Below, piece after piece: positions 1 through 8,287 of a stretch of DNA of 64,000 nucleotides. Each line of letters begins with the position of its first letter. Position 1 is the stretch's first letter. The notes below the pieces were generated by a model, which was not told where the DNA came from, ran no database searches, and saw only the letters and a program-made list of their open reading frames with translations. Made by a program: the position numbers and the translations under genes. The DNA comes from DATMAM01 sp035559995. Lineage in GTDB: Bacteria > Desulfobacterota > Binatia > UBA9968. The stretch lies in assembly GCA_035559995.1 (NCBI GenBank), contig DATMAM010000061.1, positions 12,831 through 76,830 on the forward strand. Reading direction: 5' to 3'.

Positions 1-909
1 GCGTACCGCCGCGCCGGTTCGGGCGGCGCGGTCTATCGATCGCGCGTCCGCCTGGTTTACCCGCCGTTATCCGACGATGGGACCGGACGGCACTGGCAGC
101 AGAACATGCGCATTCTGCCCGCGATACTTCCCGGGATCGGTGCCGGACTTAGAATTGGCGCGACCAAGGGAAGAGAGCTCGGACGAGGCGGTTATCTGAT
201 CGTGCTTTTCGACTTCGATACGATGGAACTGAAGGCGATCATCTCTGACTTCCTGATTCACGGGATTCGAAGCGCCGTACCTGACGGCGTCGCGGCCAAG
301 TACTTGGCGCGCGAAGACTCAAGTGTTTTGGGTGTGATTGGCTCCGGGCGCATCGCCCGCTGGGCGGCGCGCGCGGTGTGCGCTGTTAGGCGCATCAAAA
401 AAGTGAAGGTCTATAGCCCCAACGCGGCTCATCGAAGGGATTTTTGTCGTTCGCTTGAGTCGGTTCTCGGATTAGATATCGAAGACCCCGGAAGCGCCGA
501 GCTTGTAGTTAGGAAATCCGATGTTGTGGTCCTTGCAACTGCCGCCAGGGAAGCCGTCTTGCGCGGGGAATGGCTCGAGCCTGGCAGCACCGTCATCTCC
601 AACACGCCCGAGGAGCTGGATACTGTCTCGATAAAAAGAGCCAAGCTCATCGTGGCCTTCAAAGACGAAGTCCTGCACCACCTCCCACCCTATCCAGCGG
701 TAGCCGAATTGCTAGCGCGCGGGGAGCTGGGCGAAGAGGATCTCTCGTTGGAGATCAGCGATGTAATTCTCGGACGAAAGGCCGGCAGAACTTCTCCAGA
801 TGAAATTGTGACATTTTTGAATTCCGGTTGCGGCCTTTACGATGTCGCAATCGGCGCCTACGTGTTCAAAAAGGCACAACAGAAGACTCTCGGCACGCCG
901 CTCCCGTAA
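1..909 (+). CDS. Ornithine cyclodeaminase/mu-crystallin family protein, 5' end outside window
   Basis: The reading frame is open from base 1, so the start lies upstream; 302 residues are visible. The family are NAD(P)-dependent cyclodeaminases, alanine dehydrogenases or ketimine reductases in the cytoplasm. Visible are an N-terminal dimerisation-domain stretch with a Met-rich barrel strand (MRILPAILPG) and a Rossmann nucleotide site with VIGSGRIARWAARA near visible residue 112, followed by KVYSPNAAHRRDF, the usual post-motif strand. The end (FKKAQQKTLGTPLP) matches the family's conserved C-terminus, as in the paralogue at 4430. The substrate cannot be told. It is followed by an acyl-CoA ligase 81 bases on. 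Confidence 0.85.
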   Translation, partial: AYRRAGSGGAVYRSRVRLVYPPLSDDGTGRHWQQNMRILPAILPGIGAGLRIGATKGRELGRGGYLIVLFDFDTMELKAIISDFLIHGIRSAVPDGVAAKYLAREDSSVLGVIGSGRIARWAARAVCAVRRIKKVKVYSPNAAHRRDFCRSLESVLGLDIEDPGSAELVVRKSDVVVLATAAREAVLRGEWLEPGSTVISNTPEELDTVSIKRAKLIVAFKDEVLHHLPPYPAVAELLARGELGEEDLSLEISDVILGRKAGRTSPDEIVTFLNSGCGLYDVAIGAYVFKKAQQKTLGTPLP

Positions 910-990
910 ACGTTCCCTCTCCTTCTGGGGGACTCTGGGAGAGGTTCAGGATGGGGCAGACCAGAAACCCGAAACCAGAAACCTATTGAT

Positions 991-2505
991 ATGAACCCCT
1001 TTCTGATGGGCGACGCCTTGCGTCGCAACGCTTCGAAATTTTCGGCGAAGCTCGCCGCGAAGGATCGCTTCCGGCAGGCAACCTACGGCGAACTCAATGC
1101 GCGCGTCAACCAACTCGCCCATGGCCTATTGTCGTTGGGAGTGCAAAAGGGCGACGCGGTGGCTCTCCTCGTCGGCAACCGCATCGAGCATCTGGAGATC
1201 ATGCTCGCCAGCGCGAAAATCGGCGCGCTCGCGATCCCGCTGGATATCAAGTGGCGCGCCCCGGAGTTGAGCTCGGTTCTGTCCGCGCTCGCGCCGCGGT
1301 TTTTGCTCGTGGAGGAAGACTGCGCCGCCGAATTCGAAAGGGCAAAAGAGCTCAAAGACCTGAGCTCCGTAAAAAGCGTTTTCCTCTCTCCGGATCTCAG
1401 CTATTCGGGCTTGCTCACCGGCCAGAGCGCCGCGGAACCGGACGCCGAGGTCCGCGAAGATGACCCTTTTGCCGTGCTCCTCACCTCCGGCACGACCGGC
1501 TTCCCAAAGGGTTGCCTTGCGACGCACCGCGTGTTCGCCTTCCATTGCATCAACAACGCCATTGAGAAGGGACTCGGCGCGCACGACCGCGCGCTGCTCT
1601 GCTCGCCGATCTATTTCAACGCCGGGCGTTCTTTCACGCTCGCGGTTATTTATTTTGGCGGGACCGTGATTCTGCACGAGCGCTTTGACGCGCGAGAAGT
1701 CCTGCGCGCGATCGCGGCGGAAAGGATCACCTACATGGGTGCCGTGCCCACCATGTGCGAGCGCATGCTTCAGGTCTTGGAATCCGAGCGTTACGACACC
1801 AGCTCCCTCCGCTGCCTCGCCATTACCGGCGGGCACGTTCATCCGGCGGTTCTGGAGGGGCTAAAGAAGCATGTCACGCGCAACATCTACCGGACGTACG
1901 CGTCCACGGACGCCGGACAGATGGCGATCTCGAAGCCGGCCGATACGGAAGCGCGGCCCAACGCCGCCGGCCGCCCCGTCTGGTGTGTCGATCTGCGCAT
2001 CGTCGACGAAAACGGCAACCCGCTCGGCGTCGGGGAGATTGGCGAAATTGTTTGCCGGAGCCCGCTTGCGACGCACGGCTATTACAAAAATCCGGCTGCC
2101 ACCGCCGCCTCGTTCCGCGACGGGTGGTTTTACACGGGCGACCTCGGCCGCTTCGATGATGAAGGGTATCTCTACGTCGTCGGGCGCAAGAAAGACATGG
2201 TGAAGAGCGGCGGGATCAGCATCTATCCCGTCGAGATCGAAGGCGTGCTGTACAGCCATCCCGCCGTCAAAGAAGCGGCCGTCATCGGCGTTCCCGATCC
2301 GAACTGGGGCGAGGCGGTCAAGGCCGTGATTGTTCCCAAGGACGGCGCGCGTATCGCAGCCGCGGATCTGATTTCGTTTTGCAAGGAAAGGCTTGCGGCG
2401 TACAAAGTGCCCAAGTCGGTTGAGCTTGTACCTGCGCTCCCCCATACTGAGATCGGCAAGGTCAACAAGGCCGAACTCAAGGAGATGCTTTTTCGGCGGC
2501 GATAA
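991..2505 (+). CDS. Class I adenylate-forming acyl-CoA synthetase
   Basis: This 504-residue protein activates a carboxylic acid as acyl-AMP and transfers it to CoA in the cytoplasm. The P-loop-like motif TSGTTGFPKG starts at about residue 165, YTGDLGRFDDEG at about 381, the hinge/A8 motif GRKKDMVKSGGISIYPVEIE follows, and the catalytic lysine of the C-terminal lid is K490 in EIGKVNK. Length is normal for the family. The acid substrate is not deducible; medium-chain or aromatic acids are common for this subtype. The stop codon is one base before the start of the next gene, so the two are probably co-transcribed. Confidence 0.9.
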   Translation: MNPFLMGDALRRNASKFSAKLAAKDRFRQATYGELNARVNQLAHGLLSLGVQKGDAVALLVGNRIEHLEIMLASAKIGALAIPLDIKWRAPELSSVLSALAPRFLLVEEDCAAEFERAKELKDLSSVKSVFLSPDLSYSGLLTGQSAAEPDAEVREDDPFAVLLTSGTTGFPKGCLATHRVFAFHCINNAIEKGLGAHDRALLCSPIYFNAGRSFTLAVIYFGGTVILHERFDAREVLRAIAAERITYMGAVPTMCERMLQVLESERYDTSSLRCLAITGGHVHPAVLEGLKKHVTRNIYRTYASTDAGQMAISKPADTEARPNAAGRPVWCVDLRIVDENGNPLGVGEIGEIVCRSPLATHGYYKNPAATAASFRDGWFYTGDLGRFDDEGYLYVVGRKKDMVKSGGISIYPVEIEGVLYSHPAVKEAAVIGVPDPNWGEAVKAVIVPKDGARIAAADLISFCKERLAAYKVPKSVELVPALPHTEIGKVNKAELKEMLFRRR

Positions 2506-2506
2506 G

Positions 2507-3331
2507 ATGAGCGCGACAAGACAGTCGGTTTCGGCTTGGCCGCGGAGATCCTCAGTCGAGCTTTGCGCGCTGGCATCGCTGATCGCGTCCCCGCTCCACG
2601 CCCCGACGGCGCCGCCCGAGATGATCGCGATCCCCGCCGGCGTCTTTACCATGGGGAGCGATGACGGGCCCGCGGACGAGAGGCCGGCGCATCGCGTGGA
2701 ACTTGCCGCTTTTTCTATCGACCGGCTGCCGGTCACAAACGGGCAGTTTGCTTCTTTTCTCAATCAGGCCGGCCCGACGAGTTCTCACGGCGAGAGACTG
2801 TTCGACGCCGACGATCGCGACGCGCGGATCCACCGCAAGGACGGGACATGGATGGCGGACAAAGGCTATGAACGCCACCCCGTCGTAGAGGTTTCATGGA
2901 CGGGCGCGCGCGCTTACTGCGCGTGGGCCAAAAAGCGACTGCCGAGCGAAGCCGAGTGGGAAAAGGCGGCCCGCGGCGCCGACGCGCGCAAATACCCATG
3001 GGGAAACGAAGCGCCGGACCGCACGCGCGCCCAATTTAACGCGCCCTACAACGAAACGGTGCCCGTGGACGCCTTTCCCAAAGGCGCAAGCCCGTACGGC
3101 GTTCTCGACATGGCGGGCAATGCTTGGGAATGGGTGAGCAGCGCCTACTTGCCGTATCCTTACAATGCCTCTGACGGGCGCGAGGATCTGAAACCCGGCC
3201 CCGTTCGCGGGACGCGCGGCGGAGGCCACGATTCTCCGGCGGAAGAGCTGACGACAACGCACCGCGGCCGAAATCTTTCGCGGAACCCGCGCTCCGGCCA
3301 TCACAATATCGGCTTTCGCTGCGCGCGGTAG
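2507..3331 (+). CDS. Formylglycine-generating-enzyme-like (SUMF1/FGE-sulfatase domain) protein
   Basis: A frame open further upstream exists, but the ATG at 2507, one base after the ligase stop, gives a sensible 274-residue protein with a hydrophobic N-terminal segment (residues ~15-28) suggesting export. The FGE-type C-lectin fold is shown by IPAGVFTMGSDDG, DRLPVTNGQFASFLN, LPSEAEWEKAARG, YPWGNE, DMAGNAWEWV and the terminal HHNIGFRCAR. The paired catalytic cysteines of true sulfatase-activating FGE are not seen near the C-terminus, so it is probably a non-FGE member of the fold (binding or other oxygenase role). No sulfatase gene is nearby. Confidence 0.85.
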   Translation: MSATRQSVSAWPRRSSVELCALASLIASPLHAPTAPPEMIAIPAGVFTMGSDDGPADERPAHRVELAAFSIDRLPVTNGQFASFLNQAGPTSSHGERLFDADDRDARIHRKDGTWMADKGYERHPVVEVSWTGARAYCAWAKKRLPSEAEWEKAARGADARKYPWGNEAPDRTRAQFNAPYNETVPVDAFPKGASPYGVLDMAGNAWEWVSSAYLPYPYNASDGREDLKPGPVRGTRGGGHDSPAEELTTTHRGRNLSRNPRSGHHNIGFRCAR

Positions 3332-3399
3332 GCCCTCGAAGGCGGCCCGGCCTTTGTGCTTTAAGGTCTTACAAACTTTGTTTTCGGTTGGAGGTAGCC

Positions 3400-4245
3400 A
3401 TGGCAGTTGCGATCATTGACGAGCTCGAAGTCTACTACGAAACGCGCGGCACGGGAGCGCCCCTGCTGATGTTCGCGCCGGGCGGGTTTGATGCGACCAT
3501 CGACAAATGGTCGAACGCGACCGCGTGGAAAGGCGCGGATGCCGTCGCGAAGCTCGCGGCAGAGTTTCAGCTGATCCTTTACGACCGACGCGAGTCGGGA
3601 AGATCCGGCGGCAGGGTGGAAAAGCTCACCTGGGATCTTTACGCGCGCCAGGGCAGGAGGCTGCTCGAACACCTGAAAATCGATTCCGCCTTCGTCCTCG
3701 GCGGATGCATGGGCTGCTCGGTGGCCAGCGCCTTCGCGGTCTCCTTTCCCGAGGCTGTGCGTGCGCTCCTGCTTCACTGGCCCGTGGGAGGCTACCGCTG
3801 GAAGGCTGCGGGAAAAGATCGCTTCAGCCGCCACGCGCGGCTGGCGCGCGAACAAGGCTTGAGCGCGGTCATCGAGCGCGCCCGGGAGAAGAAAAATTTC
3901 TGGCAGGACCCCGAGTCGGGGCCGTGGGCGTCGTGCATCGCCCGCGACGAGAAGTTCGCCGCGGAGTTCGGCGCGCAGGATCCAGACCGCTATCTCGGGC
4001 TGATCGAGACGAGCGCGCGCGTTCTCTTCGATCGCGACACCGCGCCCGGGGCGGAGCCCGAGGAGCTTTTGGGTATCAAAGCGCCGACGCTGATCATCGC
4101 CGGGGACGATCCGTCCCACGCGACATCGGCGGCCTACTACCTCGAGGAGCTGATTCCCAACGCCGAGCTCTGGGACGTGATGCCGCCCGAACAGACGACC
4201 GAGAAAGTGTGCGACCGGATCCTCGACTTTTGCCGGGGTGAATAG
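3400..4245 (+). CDS. Alpha/beta-hydrolase fold protein with cysteine at the nucleophile elbow
   Basis: The ATG at 3400 follows a GGAGG ribosome site at 3390-3394; an in-frame TTG at 3388 is less likely. The 281-residue protein shows the fold: a first strand LLMFAPGGFD (oxyanion region), LILYDRRESGRS, and the nucleophile elbow LGGCMGCS where C103 sits in the usual serine position. The late strand APTLIIAGDDPSH carries the acid. The usual C-terminal histidine is not obvious (the end reads VMPPEQTTEKVCDRILDF). Cysteine nucleophiles are known in dienelactone hydrolases, but this protein may be a non-hydrolytic family member. Cytoplasmic, no signal peptide. Confidence 0.8.
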   Translation: MAVAIIDELEVYYETRGTGAPLLMFAPGGFDATIDKWSNATAWKGADAVAKLAAEFQLILYDRRESGRSGGRVEKLTWDLYARQGRRLLEHLKIDSAFVLGGCMGCSVASAFAVSFPEAVRALLLHWPVGGYRWKAAGKDRFSRHARLAREQGLSAVIERAREKKNFWQDPESGPWASCIARDEKFAAEFGAQDPDRYLGLIETSARVLFDRDTAPGAEPEELLGIKAPTLIIAGDDPSHATSAAYYLEELIPNAELWDVMPPEQTTEKVCDRILDFCRGE

Positions 4246-4429
4246 GGCACCGGCACCAGCGGCAAGCAAATCCGATCGAGGATCGCTCCGGCAATCCGAT
4301 TGAGCTGTTCCAGCCGTTCAGAGCATGAACCTGGAGAGCCACGGACCGCCGGCACATGCCGGCAAATTGGCGTCGACCGTTCTCGTGTAGTAGCGTGCAG
4401 GGGAAGCTGTCTTCTCGCGGTTCATCCAA

Positions 4430-5476
4430 ATGGCGTTACTGATTAGAGCGGAAGAGCTTAAAGGGCTTATATCGCTGGAGGAGGCGATGAGCGCCGTCGA
4501 GGCGGGATTTCGCGACCAGGCCAACCTGCCGCAATTCAGCCTGCCGCGGCAGCGTATGATGGCCGGGGACCGGCGCATCAATATCCACTCCGGCGGTTGC
4601 GCGAGCCTTGGCGTGGCCGGCACGTTCATTCACTACGAGCGCCACAGCTTCACCAAAGACGATCAAACTTACGCGGCTGTAGGAAAGCGCGTCTACGTCG
4701 CTTACGACAGCGAAAATGCCAATCTGATGGCGATCATCATCGGCTCTCTTCCGCTCTTCGAGTTCGACAGCGCGGAAGACGCCTTCGCCACCGAGACGGC
4801 CGTCACAAGCGCCGTCGGAACGAACCATCTCGCTCGCAAAGATGCGGCCAGGATGGGGCTCTTCGGCACGGGCCGCCAGGCGCGGCGGCATTTGCAGGCC
4901 ATGCGCGCGATTCGCCCGATAAAACAGGTAAAAGTTTACAGCCGAAGCCCGGAAAACCGCCGCGCGTTTTGCGAACTCATGCGCCGTCACGTTGACGCGG
5001 AACTGCTCGCGGTGCCGAGCCCGCGCGAAGCGGCAACGGACGTGGATCTGATCGTGTGCGCTACGGGAAGCAACGTGGCGGTCCTGTTCGGAGATTGGCT
5101 GGAAAGCGGCGTGCACGTGACCTCGATCGTCGGGAGCAACAAAGAGCTTCTCGCCGAGGGGCTCGTGAGCCGGCCGCGGCGCGAGCTCGACGACAGCGTA
5201 TTTTCACGCGCCGATGTGGTCGTCGCGACCCTGATCCAGCAGGCGATGCAAGACGAGCAGGGAGATTTCGTCGAACCCATTCACAAGGGGCTTCTTGCGT
5301 GGAGCGACATCCGGGAACTGGGGCAGTTGATCGCCGGCAAGGTCGCCGGGCGCACAAACCCACGTCAGATCACCATCTTCAAGCAGAACAGCGATCAAGG
5401 CGTCGGCTTTATGGCTTTGGCAAAGCTCGCCTACGACAAGGCGACACGCCACGGGATCGGAACGCCGATTGAGTGA
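4430..5476 (+). CDS. Ornithine cyclodeaminase/alanine dehydrogenase family protein
   Basis: A complete 348-residue paralogue of the partial gene at 1. The N-terminal half forms the open-barrel dimer domain (IRAEELKGLISLEEAMSAVE; YVAYDSENANLMAIIIG) and the Rossmann site GLFGTGRQARRHLQAM starts near residue 144, followed by VKVYSRSPENRRAF. The end KLAYDKATRHGIGTPIE is the family signature tail. It probably reduces or deaminates a small amino acid or cyclic imine with NAD(P). No clear Shine-Dalgarno precedes the ATG; the 184 bases upstream hold no gene. Confidence 0.88.
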   Translation: MALLIRAEELKGLISLEEAMSAVEAGFRDQANLPQFSLPRQRMMAGDRRINIHSGGCASLGVAGTFIHYERHSFTKDDQTYAAVGKRVYVAYDSENANLMAIIIGSLPLFEFDSAEDAFATETAVTSAVGTNHLARKDAARMGLFGTGRQARRHLQAMRAIRPIKQVKVYSRSPENRRAFCELMRRHVDAELLAVPSPREAATDVDLIVCATGSNVAVLFGDWLESGVHVTSIVGSNKELLAEGLVSRPRRELDDSVFSRADVVVATLIQQAMQDEQGDFVEPIHKGLLAWSDIRELGQLIAGKVAGRTNPRQITIFKQNSDQGVGFMALAKLAYDKATRHGIGTPIE

Positions 5477-5537
5477 AGGCCGGCGGCGTTCACCCTCGAC
5501 CGATTCTCAGCCGCCGCCGTGCGAGCGGCGGCTCGAA

Positions 5538-5900
5538 TCACGAGCCGGACTTCTGCTCGCCCATTCTCGTCGGGGGCACTCCGAAAGGCTCCGAGCGATT
5601 GCCGAAAAGAACCAGCGGCTCCGGACCCGGGTTCGTGATCTGGTAGTAGTCCTTCGCCTTGAGAAAGACGATATCCCCTTTCTCGATGATCCGCTCCTGG
5701 CCGTCGGGAGTCTTGACCGAGCACTTCCCTTCGACAACGAGAAATGTCTCCGGCGACTGATGGAAATGCATCGGGGTGCCGTCGCCCGTCTTAAAGTAAA
5801 GCAGCCAGGAGCGAAAATTTTCCGCCTCGAAGAGGTGCGTGTTGCGGATGTTGTTTTTTGCCGCCTCATCGATCTTCTGCTGCAGGTTCACGAGTTCCAT
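5538..5900 (-). CDS. Single-domain cupin protein
   Basis: A 120-residue small beta-barrel with a strong ribosome site (AAGGAGGAGCC before the ATG). Metal-ligand type residues are in PMHFHQSPETFLVVEG (H45, H47, E51), and the second cupin motif is KGDIVFLKAKDYYQITNPG. Single cupins bind a metal and act as isomerases, dioxygenases or ligand sensors; the substrate is unknown. It is convergent with the ornithine-cyclodeaminase-like gene and not obviously part of an operon. Confidence 0.8.
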   Translation of the reverse strand: MELVNLQQKIDEAAKNNIRNTHLFEAENFRSWLLYFKTGDGTPMHFHQSPETFLVVEGKCSVKTPDGQERIIEKGDIVFLKAKDYYQITNPGPEPLVLFGNRSEPFGVPPTRMGEQKSGS

Positions 5901-6246
5901 GGCTCCTCCTTGAAGTGTCGCGAGGATTAGCCGAGCACAGCCGGATTGTCAAAGGGCCCAGGCTCCGCGCCGCTCTTTCCTTCCGTTTGCCACAAATGCG
6001 CTGCCACGCATCGCTCCCGGTTGTCCCGAAGCGGGGCACTTTCACGCAAAAAAAACCGGGCTCTCGCGCAGAAGAGAAGATCGTCTCCGAGATCCGGGAT
6101 TTCTGTGAACAGGCCCTTGGCCCGATGCCTCCTTGCAAATCAAAGCGGGCAAGGCTTCTCTACTGCTGCCGATTTGGCCGGGTGTCGATCAAAGACCGCG
6201 AGAACTCCCTGCGACATCCGAGCTCGTCGATTCGAACGTTCCAACC
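5901..6246. other. Gene-free stretch
   Basis: About 350 bases separate the cupin start from the 3' end of the next minus-strand gene. I see no convincing coding frame (short frames on both strands lack ribosome sites and family features) and no clear terminator. An A8 run lies near 6047. The cupin promoter probably lies at the left edge. Confidence 0.5.
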
Positions 6247-7008
6247 CTAGTGCAGGATGCCGCCGCCGTCAACGACGAGCAGCTGCCCCGTCATGAAATC
6301 GCTGTCGCTGCTCGCCAGAAACAGGGCCGTCCCTGTGATATCCTCGGGAACTTCAATCCTTTGAAACGCGCGCTGGCGCGAGCTTTCTTCCCGGCGCTTT
6401 CGCACCTCTTCGGTAATTTTTTCCTCGCTCATCGTCGAGCCGGGCGTAAGGCAGTTCACGTTGACGTTCCACGGCCCCAGTTGCTTCGCCAGGACTCGCG
6501 TCAGCGCCACGACCCCGCCCTTCGAGGCCGTGTAATGCGGCATATTGCCGGTCCCATGAAAAAAAGTTCCCGAGGCGACGTTGATGATCTTTCCGCTGCG
6601 CTGTTTTTTCATGACCGGGATCACCGCTTTGCAGCACAGAAACACGCCCTTCAGGTTCACCTCGATCACCCTGTCCCATTCCTCCAGCGACAGATCCTCG
6701 AGGCTGCATTTCGTGAGCGGCTGCGTGACGTAGATCGCGGCATTGTTCAGCAGGACATCGATTCGGCCGAAGCGGTCCACGGTCTCTTTCACGAGACCCT
6801 GGACGTCGTCGAACCGGGTCACGTCCGTCGGCCGCGACCAGGCGGATTTTCCCGCCCCCGTGATTTCCGCGGCGACTCGCTCGCCCGCTTGCGCGTCGAT
6901 TTCCGCGATCACAACGTGGGCTCCCTCTTCCGCGAATCTGCGCGCGTAGGCTCGCCCGATGCCATGCCCCGCCCCCGTGATAACAGTGACCTTATCGTTG
7001 AGTCGCAT
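6247..7008 (-). CDS. Short-chain dehydrogenase/reductase
   Basis: A 253-residue classical SDR. The cofactor site TGAGHGIG is at residues 11-18, LLNNAAIY marks strand 4, the catalytic serine lies in INVASGTF and the YTASKGG motif supplies the Tyr/Lys pair near residue 160. The C-terminus FLASSDSDFMTGQLLVVDGGGILH is typical of FabG-like enzymes. GAGGAGGTAAG precedes the ATG. It would oxidise or reduce an alcohol/ketone with NAD(P); the substrate is not visible. Stands alone, with a 112-base gap upstream. Confidence 0.88.
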   Translation of the reverse strand: MRLNDKVTVITGAGHGIGRAYARRFAEEGAHVVIAEIDAQAGERVAAEITGAGKSAWSRPTDVTRFDDVQGLVKETVDRFGRIDVLLNNAAIYVTQPLTKCSLEDLSLEEWDRVIEVNLKGVFLCCKAVIPVMKKQRSGKIINVASGTFFHGTGNMPHYTASKGGVVALTRVLAKQLGPWNVNVNCLTPGSTMSEEKITEEVRKRREESSRQRAFQRIEVPEDITGTALFLASSDSDFMTGQLLVVDGGGILH

Positions 7009-7120
7009 AGCTCGCTTACCTCCTCACGTAATAGTCACCGCAGGATTCTATTCTAACGGGTGGCAGAGACAAGGAAGCGAAGCGGGTGCCGCGAATGCTT
7101 GCCGCTTGTACAAGCCGCGG

Positions 7121-7627
7121 TCAAGAACCGGGCGTTCCGAGCAGCTCTTGCTGGGCGCGGGGGGACTGGGGGTCCAGTTGCAGAGCCTCTTTAAGGTAGC
7201 GCGCCGACGAATCGAAATGCCCGTCTCTGCGATCGGCGAGGGCGGCCCCCAGGAGGGCGTCAATGAGCAAGTCCAAAGCCTCTCTTTTTGTCGTCTCCGG
7301 GGCAAGCCGGTAAGCCGTGCGCAGCGGCGCGATCGCCTCGCGCCAGCGTCTGAGACTCAAATAAGAGCGGCCGAGGTAGAGATGGGCGGGCGCAAATTCC
7401 GGGTCGCGGTCGATCGCGCGCTGGAAATGGGGAATCGCGTCCTCGTGGCGGCCCTGGTTGAACAAAGCGAGCCCGCGCTCGAACTCCGATTCGGCGCCTG
7501 AAAGAAACGCTCCGCTGCAAGCGCTTACGACGGCAAGAAGAAAGATAAAAACCGCTCTCGGGATGACGACGCGCCGAGCCGCACCTGGGAAGCGCCGAGA
7601 CGAGCTCATCGGGGATTTTGCCGACAT
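7121..7627 (-). CDS. TPR-repeat probable lipoprotein
   Basis: A 168-residue protein. A hydrophobic N-terminal helix (VFIFLLAVVSACSG) ends in a lipobox-like VSAC, suggesting acylation and envelope anchoring. It is followed by TPR units, recognisable in FERGLALFNQGRHEDAIPHFQRAI and the similar block around RYLKEALQLDPQSPRA. The start is uncertain: ATGs lie at 7627 and 7609 and neither has a good ribosome site. It is the last gene of the minus-strand redox cluster, 18 bases after the glutaredoxin gene. Likely a scaffold for envelope protein contacts. Confidence 0.75.
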   Translation of the reverse strand: MSAKSPMSSSRRFPGAARRVVIPRAVFIFLLAVVSACSGAFLSGAESEFERGLALFNQGRHEDAIPHFQRAIDRDPEFAPAHLYLGRSYLSLRRWREAIAPLRTAYRLAPETTKREALDLLIDALLGAALADRRDGHFDSSARYLKEALQLDPQSPRAQQELLGTPGS

Positions 7628-7645
7628 GCGCGGGCGGTCCCGGTG

Positions 7646-7969
7646 CTACTTGGCAAACGCCGCCTTGAGCATCGGCTCCAGCTCGCCGCGCTCGTGCAGC
7701 TCAGTTAGAATGTCGCAGCCGCCGATGAACTTCCCGTCGATGAAAACCTGCGGGATCGTCGGCCAATTCGTGTACTGCTTGATGCCTTCGCGGATCGCGG
7801 GATCCTGGAGCACGTCTTCGGTCGCAAACGGAATGCCGTAGGATTGTAAGATCTCTACCGTGCGCGCGGAAAAGCCGCACATCGGGAAGTCGGGGCTTCC
7901 CTTCATGTAGAGCATGACCTTGTTTTTCTTGACCTGCTCATCGATTTTGCTCCGCACGTCGCTCGCCAT
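7646..7969 (-). CDS. grxD: Monothiol glutaredoxin, Grx4/GrxD type (CGFS)
   Basis: A 107-residue monothiol glutaredoxin. The CGFS active site is at residues 31-34 (PMCGFSARTVEIL), with the glutathione-binding TNWPTIPQVFIDGKFIGGCDI further on. CGFS glutaredoxins bind a [2Fe-2S] cluster with glutathione, pair with BolA proteins and deliver or sense Fe-S clusters. The ATG at 7969 sits 8 bases after GGAGG; an in-frame GTG at 7978 directly abuts that site and is rejected. bolA ends 15 bases upstream, so the Grx-BolA partners are co-encoded. Confidence 0.95.
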   Translation of the reverse strand: MASDVRSKIDEQVKKNKVMLYMKGSPDFPMCGFSARTVEILQSYGIPFATEDVLQDPAIREGIKQYTNWPTIPQVFIDGKFIGGCDILTELHERGELEPMLKAAFAK

Positions 7970-7984
7970 CGAGATCACCTCCGA

Positions 7985-8236
7985 TTAGGTTCCGTAACGC
8001 TCCCACTGCTCGGGCGTGAACGTTTTTAGCGCAAGCGCGTGAATGCGCTCGGCTCCCATCGCCTCCCGCAACGCGCCATAGACCATTTGGTGCTGATCGA
8101 TGAGCCCCTTGCCGGCGAACAGCTCGGAGACGACGACGACCTGAAAGTGGTCGCCCGTCCCGGTAAGGTCACGGACGTGAACCGTCGCCCCGGGAAGAGC
8201 GCTCTGCAGCGTGGTTCTGATTTCGTCGGGGCTCAT
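7985..8236 (-). CDS. bolA: BolA family protein
   Basis: An 83-residue class of BolA/IbaG fold: a conserved region SELFAGKGLIDQHQMVYGAL contains the histidine used for shared cluster ligation, and the helix-turn-like core is followed by IHALALKTFTPEQW. BolA proteins form heterocomplexes with CGFS glutaredoxins to handle Fe-S clusters. The gene lies between a probable selenoperoxiredoxin and grxD on the same strand with gaps of about 50 and 15 bases, which indicates a redox/iron operon. Confidence 0.93.
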   Translation of the reverse strand: MSPDEIRTTLQSALPGATVHVRDLTGTGDHFQVVVVSELFAGKGLIDQHQMVYGALREAMGAERIHALALKTFTPEQWERYGT

Positions 8237-8287
8237 CCGAATTTTAGGATATCCCCTGCCGACCGGCTTTGCAACTTGGACTCGCGT

